From Gammaproteobacteria bacterium (lineage in GTDB: Bacteria; Pseudomonadota; Gammaproteobacteria; Steroidobacterales; Steroidobacteraceae): a stretch of DNA of 53,433 nt. How positions within the stretch are numbered: the first letter of the stretch is position 1; each line of letters begins with the position of its first letter. Positions 43,380 to 51,960 of the stretch are shown piece after piece. Location of the stretch: NCBI GenBank assembly GCA_028293805.1, contig JAQGOC010000141.1, positions 1-53,433 on the forward strand, read 5' to 3'. The notes beneath the pieces are model-generated. The model was not told the DNA's origin, ran no database searches, and worked only from the letters and a program-made list of their open reading frames with translations. The position numbers and the translations under genes were made by a program.

Positions 43380-44600
43380 CTACCCGGCGGCCCGCATGGT
43401 TGCCACGTACCACTGCAGGAAAAGCCCCGTGAATTCCTCCATCGGCGAGAGCGGCCCAGGCCGGTAGAATCTCGAGTCAACACCCGCCTGGTTGCGCTCG
43501 ATGATCTGCTTGTCCGCGACAGTAGTCACGTCCCACAGCCAGGTGAGCTCGGCGAGATCGTAATCCTTGCCTTCAGCGGCCGAACCGTTGACGAGCCACG
43601 TGATTTCGCAATCGGTGTTACGCGGCCCGCGCGGGGTGAATCGATACAGCACCACGTGATCACAATAGGCCAGGCCAAACATCATCGGCCCAAAATGCAG
43701 GTCGGTTGCGCCGCCGTCGTAATCCTTGATCGTGCCGAGAAATGGCGCGAGCGGGCTGCCATCGCGACTCCCGGTCTTGTGCCCGCGCAGCAGCGCATAT
43801 CGCTTATAGCCGCGATCGGTCCCCAAAGCGCCTGCCGCCAGCCAGGAATTGCGTACGTACGACTCTTCCGTCAGGCCAGCAGCCGCCGCACGGGCCATCA
43901 CTGGCGCGAGTAAAGTGGCCAGCTCGTCGCCCGGTATGGCCCGTCCGTGTCCCACGGAATATTCAGGGTGCGCGGGTGCGCAGTGATAGCACTCACAGTA
44001 GTTCTCGACGGCCAGCTTCCAGTTGCTCGCGATCGGATAGTTCTGCCGGTGAGCCACCTTGGCGCGGTCGAGCTGATAAGGCGCCAGGGGCGCGGCCAAG
44101 TCGTTCTCGATCGGATCGAAAGGCACCGGGCTGGGATCAAAGTTGATGAAAATCAGCCCCGCGAACACCCGCAACTGCAGGCGGTGGAGGCCGTAAAGCG
44201 AGCGATCGAACCCGTCGGACATGCGGCTCGCCGCTCGCAGGGAACCATCGAGACCGTAAGTCCAACCATGGTAGCGGCACACCAGGCGCGACTCGTGCCC
44301 GGTTGCAGTGTCGCAGAGCCGCGAGCCGCGATGGCGGCAAACATTCAACAATGCGTTGATCCGGTCCTCAGACTCGCGAACGATAATGACCGACTCGCCC
44401 GCCATCTCGAACAGGAAGTAGTCGCCGCGCTGCGGGATCTGACTTTGATGCCCCACACACAGCCATGATTTCAAGAAAATCGCCCGGATCTCCTTCTCGT
44501 AGACCTCGGGATCCCGATACAGGCCGCCTGGCAGCGAATGGCCGTTTCGACAGCCATCCAACAGACGCGTCAGCGATTCGCTCAAACTTTTCTCCCGCAC
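43380..44600 (-). CDS. Rieske-type ring-hydroxylating oxygenase alpha subunit
   Basis: A 406-residue oxygenase. The Rieske 2Fe-2S site is CRHRGSRLC followed by CRYHGWTYGLDG (residues about 88-120). The mononuclear iron site lies in NWKLAVENYCECYHCAPAHPEYS, with the two histidines visible and a later aspartate expected. Its length and core resemble the GbcA/carnitine and stachydrine monooxygenase group, which demethylates quaternary amines, as well as aromatic dioxygenases. No reductase or beta subunit is nearby. The start is a GTG at 44600 without a strong ribosome site, so the N-terminus is uncertain. Substrate unknown. Confidence 0.88.
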   Translation of the reverse strand: MREKSLSESLTRLLDGCRNGHSLPGGLYRDPEVYEKEIRAIFLKSWLCVGHQSQIPQRGDYFLFEMAGESVIIVRESEDRINALLNVCRHRGSRLCDTATGHESRLVCRYHGWTYGLDGSLRAASRMSDGFDRSLYGLHRLQLRVFAGLIFINFDPSPVPFDPIENDLAAPLAPYQLDRAKVAHRQNYPIASNWKLAVENYCECYHCAPAHPEYSVGHGRAIPGDELATLLAPVMARAAAAGLTEESYVRNSWLAAGALGTDRGYKRYALLRGHKTGSRDGSPLAPFLGTIKDYDGGATDLHFGPMMFGLAYCDHVVLYRFTPRGPRNTDCEITWLVNGSAAEGKDYDLAELTWLWDVTTVADKQIIERNQAGVDSRFYRPGPLSPMEEFTGLFLQWYVATMRAAG

Positions 44601-44772
44601 GCGGCACGGCCGCAGGTCGAGCCTATGCCCGCCACATCGGATGCGCTGCCGCTACCCACCGATTTCTCAGACCTTGAACACTTCCAGCGGGCTGATCAAT
44701 ACCACCGGAAGGGTAGTCGCGGCCAAGGCCCTCTTCTGATCCCGTTGGCCGGCGACGCATTCGACAGTGGCT

Positions 44773-45210
44773 TCAGGGCTTTAGCTGCGCGCGGATCTCG
44801 CCGGGCGGGTGCTCAGCGCTGTGGACGTTCACATAAAGCTTGCCACTCTTGAAACTGGCGTATTGCTCATCCGTGAGCTTCGAGCCTGCCGGTACCGTCC
44901 AAGTGCCGTCGGCCCCCTGAGTGAGGGTAATGATAGGTGGTCCGCTCTCGCCGGGAGCTCCCGTGTGTATATGAGCGGCCGTGCCCTTCATCCCCTGGGT
45001 CTTGATCGACCCACTGACGGACTTGTCCTCGTTCACTGTGATGGTTCCGGTGCCGGACGCCGAGGTCGTCACGGCCGGCGTCTCTTCGGCCCCGGTCAAA
45101 GCGACTTTTACATCTTTTGCCTCTACGGAGGCTGCCGCGAGCAGCAACCCAGCCGCCGCGACCGCAATTCGACCCGAAAGCACTCTCGAGCACCCAGCTG
45201 ATAACTTCAT
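44773..45210 (-). CDS. Exported CHRD domain protein
   Basis: A 145-residue exported protein with a signal peptide (ending near VEAKDV) and a single CHRD domain. The pattern VALTGAEETPAVTTSASGTG, AAHIHTGAPGESGPPIITL and LYVNVHSAEHPPGEIRAQL is the hallmark of CHRD proteins. This beta-sandwich fold is also found in chordin and is of unknown function in bacteria; conserved histidines might bind copper. A GGGGGAGA site precedes the ATG. It stands alone between the Rieske and guanidinobutyrase-like genes. Confidence 0.9.
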   Translation of the reverse strand: MKLSAGCSRVLSGRIAVAAAGLLLAAASVEAKDVKVALTGAEETPAVTTSASGTGTITVNEDKSVSGSIKTQGMKGTAAHIHTGAPGESGPPIITLTQGADGTWTVPAGSKLTDEQYASFKSGKLYVNVHSAEHPPGEIRAQLKP

Positions 45211-45341
45211 CGCAGTCTCCCCCTCTCATTGATACGAAGTAACGGGCTCAAACGTAGCATGTGCTGCCTTCGCAGGGCTACGGGGACGCACGTCGCCTGC
45301 CATGCGGCGGGCACTCATGTCGGGGCTCCCTCCCACCGCCG

Positions 45342-46334
45342 TCAGGCCGGAGCGGACCTTCTCTTGCAGCCGGGAAAGCTGCACAACATCTCGAACAGGA
45401 GATTTGCGGCGAGCAACGAGGTGTTGCCGGAAACGTCATAGGGAGGCGATACCTCCACGAGATCCGCGCCGACCAGATTCGTTCCGAATGCGCCGCGAAT
45501 CACTTCCAACCCCTGCGTGGCCGTCAGTCCACCTACTTCCGGCGTGCCTGTTCCGGGCGCAACCGACGGATCCAGTCCGTCTATGTCGAAGCTCAGGTAG
45601 GTAGGAACCTGTGATCCGATCCGTGCCCGCACCTCCTGCATCAGCGGGTCGAGTGACCTATACCAGCACTCTTCAGCCTGTACCACTACGGCTCCCCGTT
45701 GGCGCGTCCAGTCAAAATCCTCGGCACTGTACCCGGTGCCGCGCAATCCGATCTGATACATCCGCTTCGCATCGACCAGACCTTCCTCGATTGCGCGACG
45801 GAAGATGGTGCCATGCGCCACTTTCTCGCCGAACATCTCGTCGTTTACATCAGCGTGAGCGTCCACATGAATCAGGGCCATCGGTCCATGTCTGCGGTGC
45901 AATGCGCGCAGGATCGGCAGAGTAATGGTGTGATCCCCGCCCACTGACAACGGCTTGACGCCATTGTGCAGGACGGCATCATAGAACTGTTCGATGATGC
46001 CGATCGAGGCGGCGAGATTGTAGGTGTTTAGAGGAACATCGCCGAGATCGGCCACCTGAAAGCTTTCGAACGGTGCCGCTCGCGTTGCCATGCCGTACGG
46101 ACGGATGAGCGCCGATTCACTCCTGATTTGTCGAGGACCAAAGCGGGTCCCCGCGCGATTGCTGGTGCCGATATCCAGAGGAACGCCAATGATGCCGATC
46201 CCAACTCCGCGCGATGTGTGCTGGACCGGCAGGCGGAACATCGTCGCGGTACCGGCAAACCGCGGCATGACATTGCCGCCGAGCGGCTCGTTGAAGGCGC
46301 GCTCGGCAGACTCATCCGACTGTGCAATCGCCAT
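45342..46334 (-). CDS. gbuA: Guanidinobutyrase-like ureohydrolase
   Basis: A 330-residue Mn-dependent ureohydrolase of the arginase/agmatinase fold. Metal-ligand motifs are GGDHT, HVDAHADVND and SFDIDGLDP. The sequence closely resembles Pseudomonas guanidinobutyrase as I recall it (NEPLGGNVMPRFAGTATM, IRPYGMATRAAPFESFQVAD, EECWYRSLDPLM). That enzyme splits 4-guanidinobutyrate to GABA and urea. Agmatinase or guanidinopropionase remain possible. The ATG at 46334 has GGAG upstream; the frame also opens from a TTG at 46346. It would supply GABA to the gabT enzyme of this window. It is transcribed alone, away from the other amine genes. Confidence 0.85.
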   Translation of the reverse strand: MAIAQSDESAERAFNEPLGGNVMPRFAGTATMFRLPVQHTSRGVGIGIIGVPLDIGTSNRAGTRFGPRQIRSESALIRPYGMATRAAPFESFQVADLGDVPLNTYNLAASIGIIEQFYDAVLHNGVKPLSVGGDHTITLPILRALHRRHGPMALIHVDAHADVNDEMFGEKVAHGTIFRRAIEEGLVDAKRMYQIGLRGTGYSAEDFDWTRQRGAVVVQAEECWYRSLDPLMQEVRARIGSQVPTYLSFDIDGLDPSVAPGTGTPEVGGLTATQGLEVIRGAFGTNLVGADLVEVSPPYDVSGNTSLLAANLLFEMLCSFPGCKRRSAPA

Positions 46335-46362
46335 TTGATTCTCCAATCGTCATTGATTCTCC
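46332..46362 (-). repeat. Duplicated ribosome site/start segment before gbuA-like gene
   Basis: On the minus strand GGAGAATCAA occurs twice, each copy followed by an ATG (ATG at 46353 and ATG at 46334). The upstream ATG opens a 13-residue frame (MTIGESNGDCTVG) that ends inside the start of the gbuA-like gene. It may be a tandem duplication of the translation start, or a leader peptide coupled to the gene. Confidence 0.45.
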
Positions 46363-46605
46363 ATTACAGTCGGGCATCAACAGCGGATGGCAGCGATGCC
46401 GCCCCGCGACAAGGGACGCAGGATCATTTCGATGATAACTGACATCATCCTGTCCGACGATACATCACGCCACTCGCGCGCGTTGCGCGGCAGAGGTCCC
46501 GCCGTCAATGTGCAGGCCAACGGCCGTGGCGAATGTCTGATTTCGGGCAAAGCCAGCCGCCGAACTGAAAATTCGCGCGGCCGGGGACTCGCATTGCTAC
46601 TTTCG

Positions 46606-46706
46606 CGCAAGAAGTAATGGGGCGGGCTCTACCGGGCGCGCCATGTACGGCCGACCGGGGCCTTGTGGCGAGCATGGCGGTGACTCGTCTTCTGACCACG
46701 CGGTCG
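46606..46706. other. Short non-coding gap
   Basis: No gene seen between the region upstream of the gbuA-like gene and the remnants that follow. A plus-strand frame from 46387 to 46617 is open for 76 codons but has no family character. Confidence 0.3.
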
Positions 46707-46832
46707 TCATTGATTGCTCATCCGCTCGATGTGCTCGCGATACCGGGCTCCTCGTATCGTAATTTTCGAGGCGGCGCTTGCGATCTCCAAGAGGTAGTCC
46801 CTCGTAAGTTCGATGTCGCCCCCTCCAATGTT
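46707..46832 (-). pseudogene. C-terminal fragment of an unidentified gene
   Basis: The minus strand reads a coherent 41-residue tail (GGGDIELTRDYLLEIASAAS, then ITIRGARYREHIERM) ending at a TGA at 46707-46709. An in-frame TAG lies immediately upstream, so no complete gene exists. The composition and helix pattern look like real protein, but I do not recognise the family. Confidence 0.4.
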
Positions 46833-46906
46833 CTACATCAGGAGTCGAAAGGTGCCGTAGAGAACAGCTCCTCGCATGGTTTTCGCTCCTCTGTTTCAGC
46901 ACATGA

Positions 46907-47266
46907 TGAAGCCGCCATCCACTCGAAAGTAACTGCTGCGCCGCTGAACTGTCCCGCTCCCGGAGCTTGGAACAGCTGCTCAGTCACAATTGCATCAATC
47001 TGCGCCTGCCCACGCATGGCGGACTGTACGCCTGGGAGTTTGAGAGAGGAGGCCGCGAGTTGAAAGTGCGCGTTGAAGGCCAGCTCGTCTTCAACATGAC
47101 CAACCAGATGCTTGTTGCGGCGCTGACCGGACTCGGCTTGGCCTATGTGCCGGAGGACCCTGTGGAGACCCAACCCTTTCGTGACCGCCCGGAACAGTGC
47201 CGGCCGGGGGCGCGCTCTGCGCAAGTCGCCGCTGCCCCCACACCTCCGGTACACTCGGCGAAGTAA
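46907..47266 (+). pseudogene. Fragment of a LysR regulator effector domain
   Basis: The plus-strand frame reads LLSHNCINLRLPTHGGLYAW, EFERGGRELKVRVEGQLVFN and LVAALTGLGLAYVPEDPV. This is the central part of the effector-binding domain of LysR regulators. The DNA-binding domain is absent, a stop lies at 46904-46906, and after about 47165 the sequence no longer matches. About 70 of an expected 300 residues remain. A start codon is lacking apart from a TTG at 46967. Confidence 0.7.
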
Positions 47267-47333
47267 TTCGAGGCAACTCCAACAGTCCGGCCACCGCCCG
47301 AGCCCGACCGGTGCGCACCTAAGCTCAGGCTAT

Positions 47334-47486
47334 ATGGCCGATGCAACGCCTCTGCGGCTGAGAATCAATGGGTTCGAGCTGGACGAAGCGAATGCTCGAC
47401 TGGTACGAAACGGGCAGCGGTTTCGCTGCCGTCCAAGGCTGTCGGGCGCGTCAAGCTCCAGGAATGGGTCAGGCACACGGGGCTGA
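47334..47486 (+). pseudogene. N-terminal stub of a winged-helix (CadC/OmpR-type) regulator
   Basis: From the ATG at 47334 the frame reads LRLRINGFELDEANARLVRN GQRF, matching the start of a transcriptional-regulator C-terminal-type winged helix (FELDxxNxRLxRDGQPVxLxPKAF). The expected continuation, SLPSKAV, appears in a different frame near 47425, so a frameshift has occurred. The frame stops at 47486 after 50 codons. The gene is broken. Confidence 0.55.
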
Positions 47487-47575
47487 ATGGTTGCATCGTC
47501 TGTGAAGGTCGCGACGGGTTAGCCGCGAAAGGAGAATACTCGGCGAAATCGCTGCGATTGGCGTGAGGCGGCACG

Positions 47576-48673
47576 ATGTCGATTACCACAGCGAGCGATT
47601 CAGGTACAGGTGATGATGCCGTGAGCGTTGTGCTGCAAGGCCGAATCACGGCCTACACGGCTGCGCCCGTCTGGAAATACGCTATCGACACGCTCACGCG
47701 TAATCCGAACCGTCGGGTAATCGTCGATGCCTCGCGGCTCGAGTATGTCGACGACGTCGGCATTGCGCTCCTGTTCGATCTCATTCGGCGCGATCGTCCG
47801 GCGGATGCGCAAGTCGAAATCCGGGAGCTCGCTCCCAACCTCGCCGCCCTGATTCGCGACTACGAGCCCAAGGACTTCGTCGCGGCAACCCGCGCCCGGC
47901 GGCCGATCGGCATCCTCGAGCAGACGGGCCGCGCGACTGCGCAGCAGATGGCTTACTTGAAGGAGATAGCCCGGTTCCTTGGAGCATGCGTGCGTGCTTT
48001 CCGGCAGGCTCGCACGGTGAACTGGGGCGATGTGTTCGACGTCGCCACCGAAGCCGGTGCGAATGCGGTCCCAATCGTCCTGTTGATGGGCTTCCTCATG
48101 GGCGTGATCATCGCCTTCGAGGTGGGGCTCGTGGCGCGCGAGTTCGGTGCGGTGATTTTCGTTGTGAATGGCGTTGGGGTCGCCATGCTGCGCGAACTCG
48201 GCGCGCTGATGACGGCCATCGTGCTTGCCGGACGCACCGGGGCGGCGTTCGCCGCGCAAATCGGCACGCAGAAAGTCAACGAGGAACTGAACGCGATCTC
48301 GACTTTCGGACTCGATCCGATCCACTTCCTGGTCCTGCCGCGGCTGCTCGCGGCGATGCTGGTCGTGCCGCTGCTCACGGTCCTGGCCGATGTCGTGGGA
48401 ATCTTCGGTGGGGCGCTGGTGATGGCCACCTTCGACATCGGCTTCCTGCAGTTCTACAACCAACTGCTTGGGGCGGTGACGGCCACGGACTTCATGCTCG
48501 GCATCGTCAAGAGCGCTGTTTTTGGCCTGACGATCGCAGCGGTCGGATGCCACCGCGGGCTTACTACCGGCGCCGGTGCGACCTCGGTTGGCCTTTCGGC
48601 GACCAGCGCGGTCGTCACGAGCATCGTGTTGATCGTCGTGATCGACGGCCTCTTCGCCGTCTTCACGAGCTGA
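47576..48673 (+). CDS. mlaE: MlaE-type ABC permease with N-terminal STAS domain
   Basis: A 365-residue inner-membrane permease of the Mla/MCE lipid transporter class, moving phospholipids or other hydrophobic molecules between membranes. Residues about 15-110 form a STAS domain (VSVVLQGRITAYTAAPVWKY, VIVDASRLEYVDDVGIALLF), a function supplied in E. coli by separate MlaB. Residues about 130-365 are the MlaE permease: VPIVLLMGFLMGVIIAFEV, LRELGALMTAIVLAGRTGAAFAAQIGTQ and the five or so membrane segments. The ATP-binding gene follows 9 bp downstream. First gene of a four-gene operon. Confidence 0.93.
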   Translation: MSITTASDSGTGDDAVSVVLQGRITAYTAAPVWKYAIDTLTRNPNRRVIVDASRLEYVDDVGIALLFDLIRRDRPADAQVEIRELAPNLAALIRDYEPKDFVAATRARRPIGILEQTGRATAQQMAYLKEIARFLGACVRAFRQARTVNWGDVFDVATEAGANAVPIVLLMGFLMGVIIAFEVGLVAREFGAVIFVVNGVGVAMLRELGALMTAIVLAGRTGAAFAAQIGTQKVNEELNAISTFGLDPIHFLVLPRLLAAMLVVPLLTVLADVVGIFGGALVMATFDIGFLQFYNQLLGAVTATDFMLGIVKSAVFGLTIAAVGCHRGLTTGAGATSVGLSATSAVVTSIVLIVVIDGLFAVFTS

Positions 48674-48682
48674 ACGAGCAAG

Positions 48683-49504
48683 ATGATGCACACCCAAGCG
48701 CGCGCCGACAATGCCGCCGCGACTGCGGGCGGCGCGCTGCCGGCCATCAGCGTGCGCAACCTGCGCATGGGGTACCCCGCGCGCGTCCTCCTCGACAACG
48801 CCTCGTTCGACGTGGGGCGCGGCGAAATTCTGGTGATCCTGGGTGGATCGGGCAGCGGCAAGTCGAGCCTGATGAAGACTATCATCGGCCTGTACAAGCC
48901 GATGGCGGGCGACATCTTCGTCAACGGAGCCAACATTGCGACTGCTGGCGTGGAGGAGAAGGCGCAGACGCAGCGCAAGCTCGGGGTGATGTACCAGAGC
49001 GGCGCCCTGTTTGGCTCGCTGAACGTGCTCGAGAACGTGCGCTTTCCGCTCGATCAGTTCACCGATCTGGCGCTCGCGGACAAGAACCTCACTGCGCGCA
49101 TGCTACTGCACCAACTCGAGATGGCCTATGCCGAGTCGCTGATGCCCGCGGAGCTATCCGGCGGAATGTTGAAGCGCGCAGGCATCGCTCGCGCGATGGC
49201 GCTCGGTTGCGACATCCTGCTGCTAGATGAGCCCTCGGCCGGTCTGGACCCCATCACCGCCGCAAACCTGGACCGGACCATTCTGTCGCTTCGCAAGAAT
49301 CTGGGCTTCACCTTCGTGGTGGTGACCCACGAGCTGCAGAGCATCCTCGCCATTGCCGATCGCTCCATCATGCTGGACCCGGTCTCGCGCAGCATCATCG
49401 CCGACGGAAAGCCGGCCGACTTGCGCGATCACAGCACCGACGCTCGGGTACGTCAGTTCTTCAACCGCCAGCCTGACCTGGGCAAGCAGCAAGCGAGGAG
49501 CTAA
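48683..49504 (+). CDS. mlaF: MlaF-type ABC transporter ATP-binding protein
   Basis: A 273-residue ATPase that powers the Mla-type transporter. Walker A is GGSGSGKSS, the signature motif LSGGMLKRAGIARAMALG, Walker B DILLLDEPSAGLDP, and the switch histidine lies in VVVTHELQS. The Q-loop MYQSGALFGSLNVLENVRFPL is the version found in MlaF. It lies between the permease and MCE-domain genes with spacings of 9 and 3 bp. Confidence 0.95.
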   Translation: MMHTQARADNAAATAGGALPAISVRNLRMGYPARVLLDNASFDVGRGEILVILGGSGSGKSSLMKTIIGLYKPMAGDIFVNGANIATAGVEEKAQTQRKLGVMYQSGALFGSLNVLENVRFPLDQFTDLALADKNLTARMLLHQLEMAYAESLMPAELSGGMLKRAGIARAMALGCDILLLDEPSAGLDPITAANLDRTILSLRKNLGFTFVVVTHELQSILAIADRSIMLDPVSRSIIADGKPADLRDHSTDARVRQFFNRQPDLGKQQARS

Positions 49505-49507
49505 AAC

Positions 49508-50542
49508 ATGGACGAACGCAAGCGCTACATTCGACTCGGTTTGTTCGTGGTGGTCTGTCTCACGATTCTGTTTGCCATGCTCTTCCTGCTGGGCGGCCGC
49601 AAGCTGTTCCAGCCGACATTCACCTTCGAGACTTACTTCAACGAGTCGGTCGCCGGACTCGATCTCGGTGCTCCGGTGCGCTTCCGCGGCGTCCCGCTGG
49701 GTCAGGTCTCGGAGATCCTGACTTCGTCGGCTACTTACGAAAGTGGCGTCTCATTGGACAAGCGCAGGGAATACATCGTGGTCCGGGCAAACGTCAACGT
49801 CTCCGCGAAGGAGGCCGAGCAGCTGAAACGTGATGCGATCCTGATGGTGAGGAGGGGGTTGCGTGCCCAGACTCAACTCGCTGGCCTCACCGGTCAGCAG
49901 TATCTCGCGATCGACTTCCTCGACCCGGCGAAATACCCTCCGCTCGAGTTCCAGTGGACTCCGAAGTACACCTATCTGCCCTCCGCGCGGAGTCTCACCG
50001 GCGAGATCGTCGCCAATGCCCAGGGATTTCTGGCGAACCTCCACGAGGCGGACATCAAGTCGCTGGGCCAGAATCTGAATGTGCTCATCGTTGATCTGGA
50101 CAAGAAACTCGGCGAGGCGCCGGTCGGGGAGCTCATCAAGAACGCCAACACGACGGTTGAGCGCATCGACGGGATCCTGGCCGCGGCGCCGATCGACAAG
50201 ACGCTGCGGACGTTCGACGCGGCCTCTGGCCGGCTCAATGCGCTCCTCGCCGGACCGGGCCTCGAGCAGACGGTCGACAACCTCGCGGGCATCACCGCGC
50301 GGCTGCGCAAGCTTGCAGACGATGGTGACCTGGACCGCATGGTCACGCGCATCGATGCCACGGTCGAACGGCTCGATGCCCTGATCGGCGACAATCAATA
50401 CGACGCCCGCGTGATCGTCCAGGATTTGCGCGTAACCGCGGACAATCTGCGTACGTTGTCGGAAACCGTCAAGCGGTACCCCGCCGGCGCACTCGTCGGC
50501 GGCCCGCCCGACAAGGTTCAGCTCCCCGGGAATTCTCGATGA
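49508..50542 (+). CDS. mlaD: MlaD-type MCE domain protein
   Basis: A 344-residue periplasmic substrate-binding component with one N-terminal membrane helix (residues about 10-30) and an MCE domain (about 37-125, TYFNESVAGLDLGAPVRFRGVPLGQVSEI). A long helical tail follows, with an amphipathic series (TLRTFDAASGRLNALLAGPG, NLRTLSETVKRYPAGALVGG). The length is more like PqiB/YebT-type or long MlaD proteins than E. coli MlaD of 183 residues. It lies 3 bp after the ATPase gene and overlaps the lipoprotein gene by 4 bp. Confidence 0.93.
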   Translation: MDERKRYIRLGLFVVVCLTILFAMLFLLGGRKLFQPTFTFETYFNESVAGLDLGAPVRFRGVPLGQVSEILTSSATYESGVSLDKRREYIVVRANVNVSAKEAEQLKRDAILMVRRGLRAQTQLAGLTGQQYLAIDFLDPAKYPPLEFQWTPKYTYLPSARSLTGEIVANAQGFLANLHEADIKSLGQNLNVLIVDLDKKLGEAPVGELIKNANTTVERIDGILAAAPIDKTLRTFDAASGRLNALLAGPGLEQTVDNLAGITARLRKLADDGDLDRMVTRIDATVERLDALIGDNQYDARVIVQDLRVTADNLRTLSETVKRYPAGALVGGPPDKVQLPGNSR

Positions 50543-51156
50543 ACGCGGAACGCGTTGTCTGGGCAGCGTGCGCTGCGCTGACCCTCGCCGCCTGCGCGAT
50601 TGGCAAACCGATGCCTAAAACGACGACATACGTCGTGGATCCGCCAATGGCCGCGGCTGGCTTTCCCTCAGCTCGGCGCCCGGAAACGCTCCGCATGGGG
50701 AACGTGCGCGTCGCCGCGGCGTATGCTGGCAATGCGCTCGTCTACCGCCTGGACGACGTGCAATACACGTCCGACCCCTATCATGCTTTCATCGCCGAGC
50801 CCGGCGCGATGCTGGCCAACCAGATGGCGGCGTGGCTCGAGCGCGCCGGTCCCTTCGAGACCGTCGCCCTGCCCGGGAGCACTAGACCGACGCGGTACGT
50901 GCTCGAGGCAACAGTCGCCGAGCTCTACGGCGATTTCCGCGAAGGAAAGCCTCCGGCGGCGGTGCTCGCCATGCAGTTCGCCCTCGTCGACCAGGCCGGC
51001 GCGCGCCCGCAGGTGGTGTATGAGTCCACGATCGCCCGCCGCGTCGATCTCCCTCAGGCATCGCCCGATGCGCTGGTGCGTGGGTACGGCAAGGCGCTCC
51101 AGGAAATCCTCTTGCAGCTCGTTCCCGCAATCACCGCCGAAAACCGCGTGCCATGA
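50539..51156 (+). CDS. ABC-type transport auxiliary lipoprotein (PqiC-like)
   Basis: A 205-residue lipoprotein with a lipobox (LAAC near residue 19), so it is anchored in the outer membrane. The body resembles the auxiliary lipoprotein family of MCE transporters: YVVDPP, RVAAAYAGNALVYRLDDVQYTSDPYHAFIAEPG and a C-terminal helical tail. In Pqi-type systems this component helps transfer across the envelope. The ATG overlaps the MCE gene stop (ATGA). It is the last gene of the operon. Confidence 0.85.
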   Translation: MNAERVVWAACAALTLAACAIGKPMPKTTTYVVDPPMAAAGFPSARRPETLRMGNVRVAAAYAGNALVYRLDDVQYTSDPYHAFIAEPGAMLANQMAAWLERAGPFETVALPGSTRPTRYVLEATVAELYGDFREGKPPAAVLAMQFALVDQAGARPQVVYESTIARRVDLPQASPDALVRGYGKALQEILLQLVPAITAENRVP

Positions 51157-51960
51157 AACCAACCCGACGATCAACAAGGTGCGGGTTGGTGCGATCGATA
51201 AAGGCTCGACTAAAAGGTTCTGGTGCATTGGCGGCAGCCCACATCGAAGAAGAATCAGGCAATCTCCAATCGGCCCGTTCCCACCGCGACGTCAGCCGCG
51301 CCACGATTCTCCGGCTGGCGAATTCATTGTCGGAACAAGAGCCGCTGCGAGAGATTTTCCTGTCAGCGCCCGCTGTTGCCCGGATTCTCAGCAGGGATTC
51401 GTAGCCGCAACCCGGACTCCCGATGCCGTGCACCGTATGGATCAGACGGGCGGTGAACGGCTCATCGATTTCCTGCCGCAGCCGGCGCACCGCGACCCGA
51501 CGACGTTGCTATTGCTGTCGAATTCATGCCCCACCCGCGCGATGCGATCAGCGCTCGGGACAGCACCTGTCCTTGATGCTGCACGAAGAACTGCAGCTGC
51601 GCGCAACACGACTTAACACTCGCCGCGCCTCGATCTGACTGCGCAACGGGCGCACCAGCCTTGGAACGGGGCCTGCATCGTTGGGACATCGAGGACGATC
51701 TGCAGGCCCGGGAACGGTCCCATTTTGAAAGTGCGAGCCGATTCGCAGGGAACTCTCTTGGGCGTTCGTTACTCTTACACCGAATGCTGCACCAATTTCC
51801 AAAGAACCCCGCGAGGACAGTTCGGCCGCAGTGCAGCAGCCAAGTACGCCTTCCACACTTCCGACACATCCCGTTGTGTATGCCATTAATCCTACAACTT
51901 CTGACATTTTTTCAAGCTGATAGCTTGAAGGGAATCACCTGCGTGCACAAGCTGCGATCC
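51157..51960. other. Region without a supported gene
   Basis: About 800 bp follow the Mla operon. A frame of 83 codons starts at 51153, overlapping the lipoprotein stop (ATGA), and ends at 51404. Its sequence (RSHRDVSRATILRLANSLSE) is vaguely helix-turn-helix-like, but no family is recognised. Minus-strand frames look like noise. No RNA gene seen. An AT-rich stretch at about 51885-51930 may contain the promoter of the next lipoprotein. Confidence 0.3.

Noticed and set aside
47986-49230. Plus-strand open frame of 414 codons
   Set aside because: It overlaps the Mla permease and ATPase genes in another frame. Its translation is Arg/Gly/Ala-rich without motifs.
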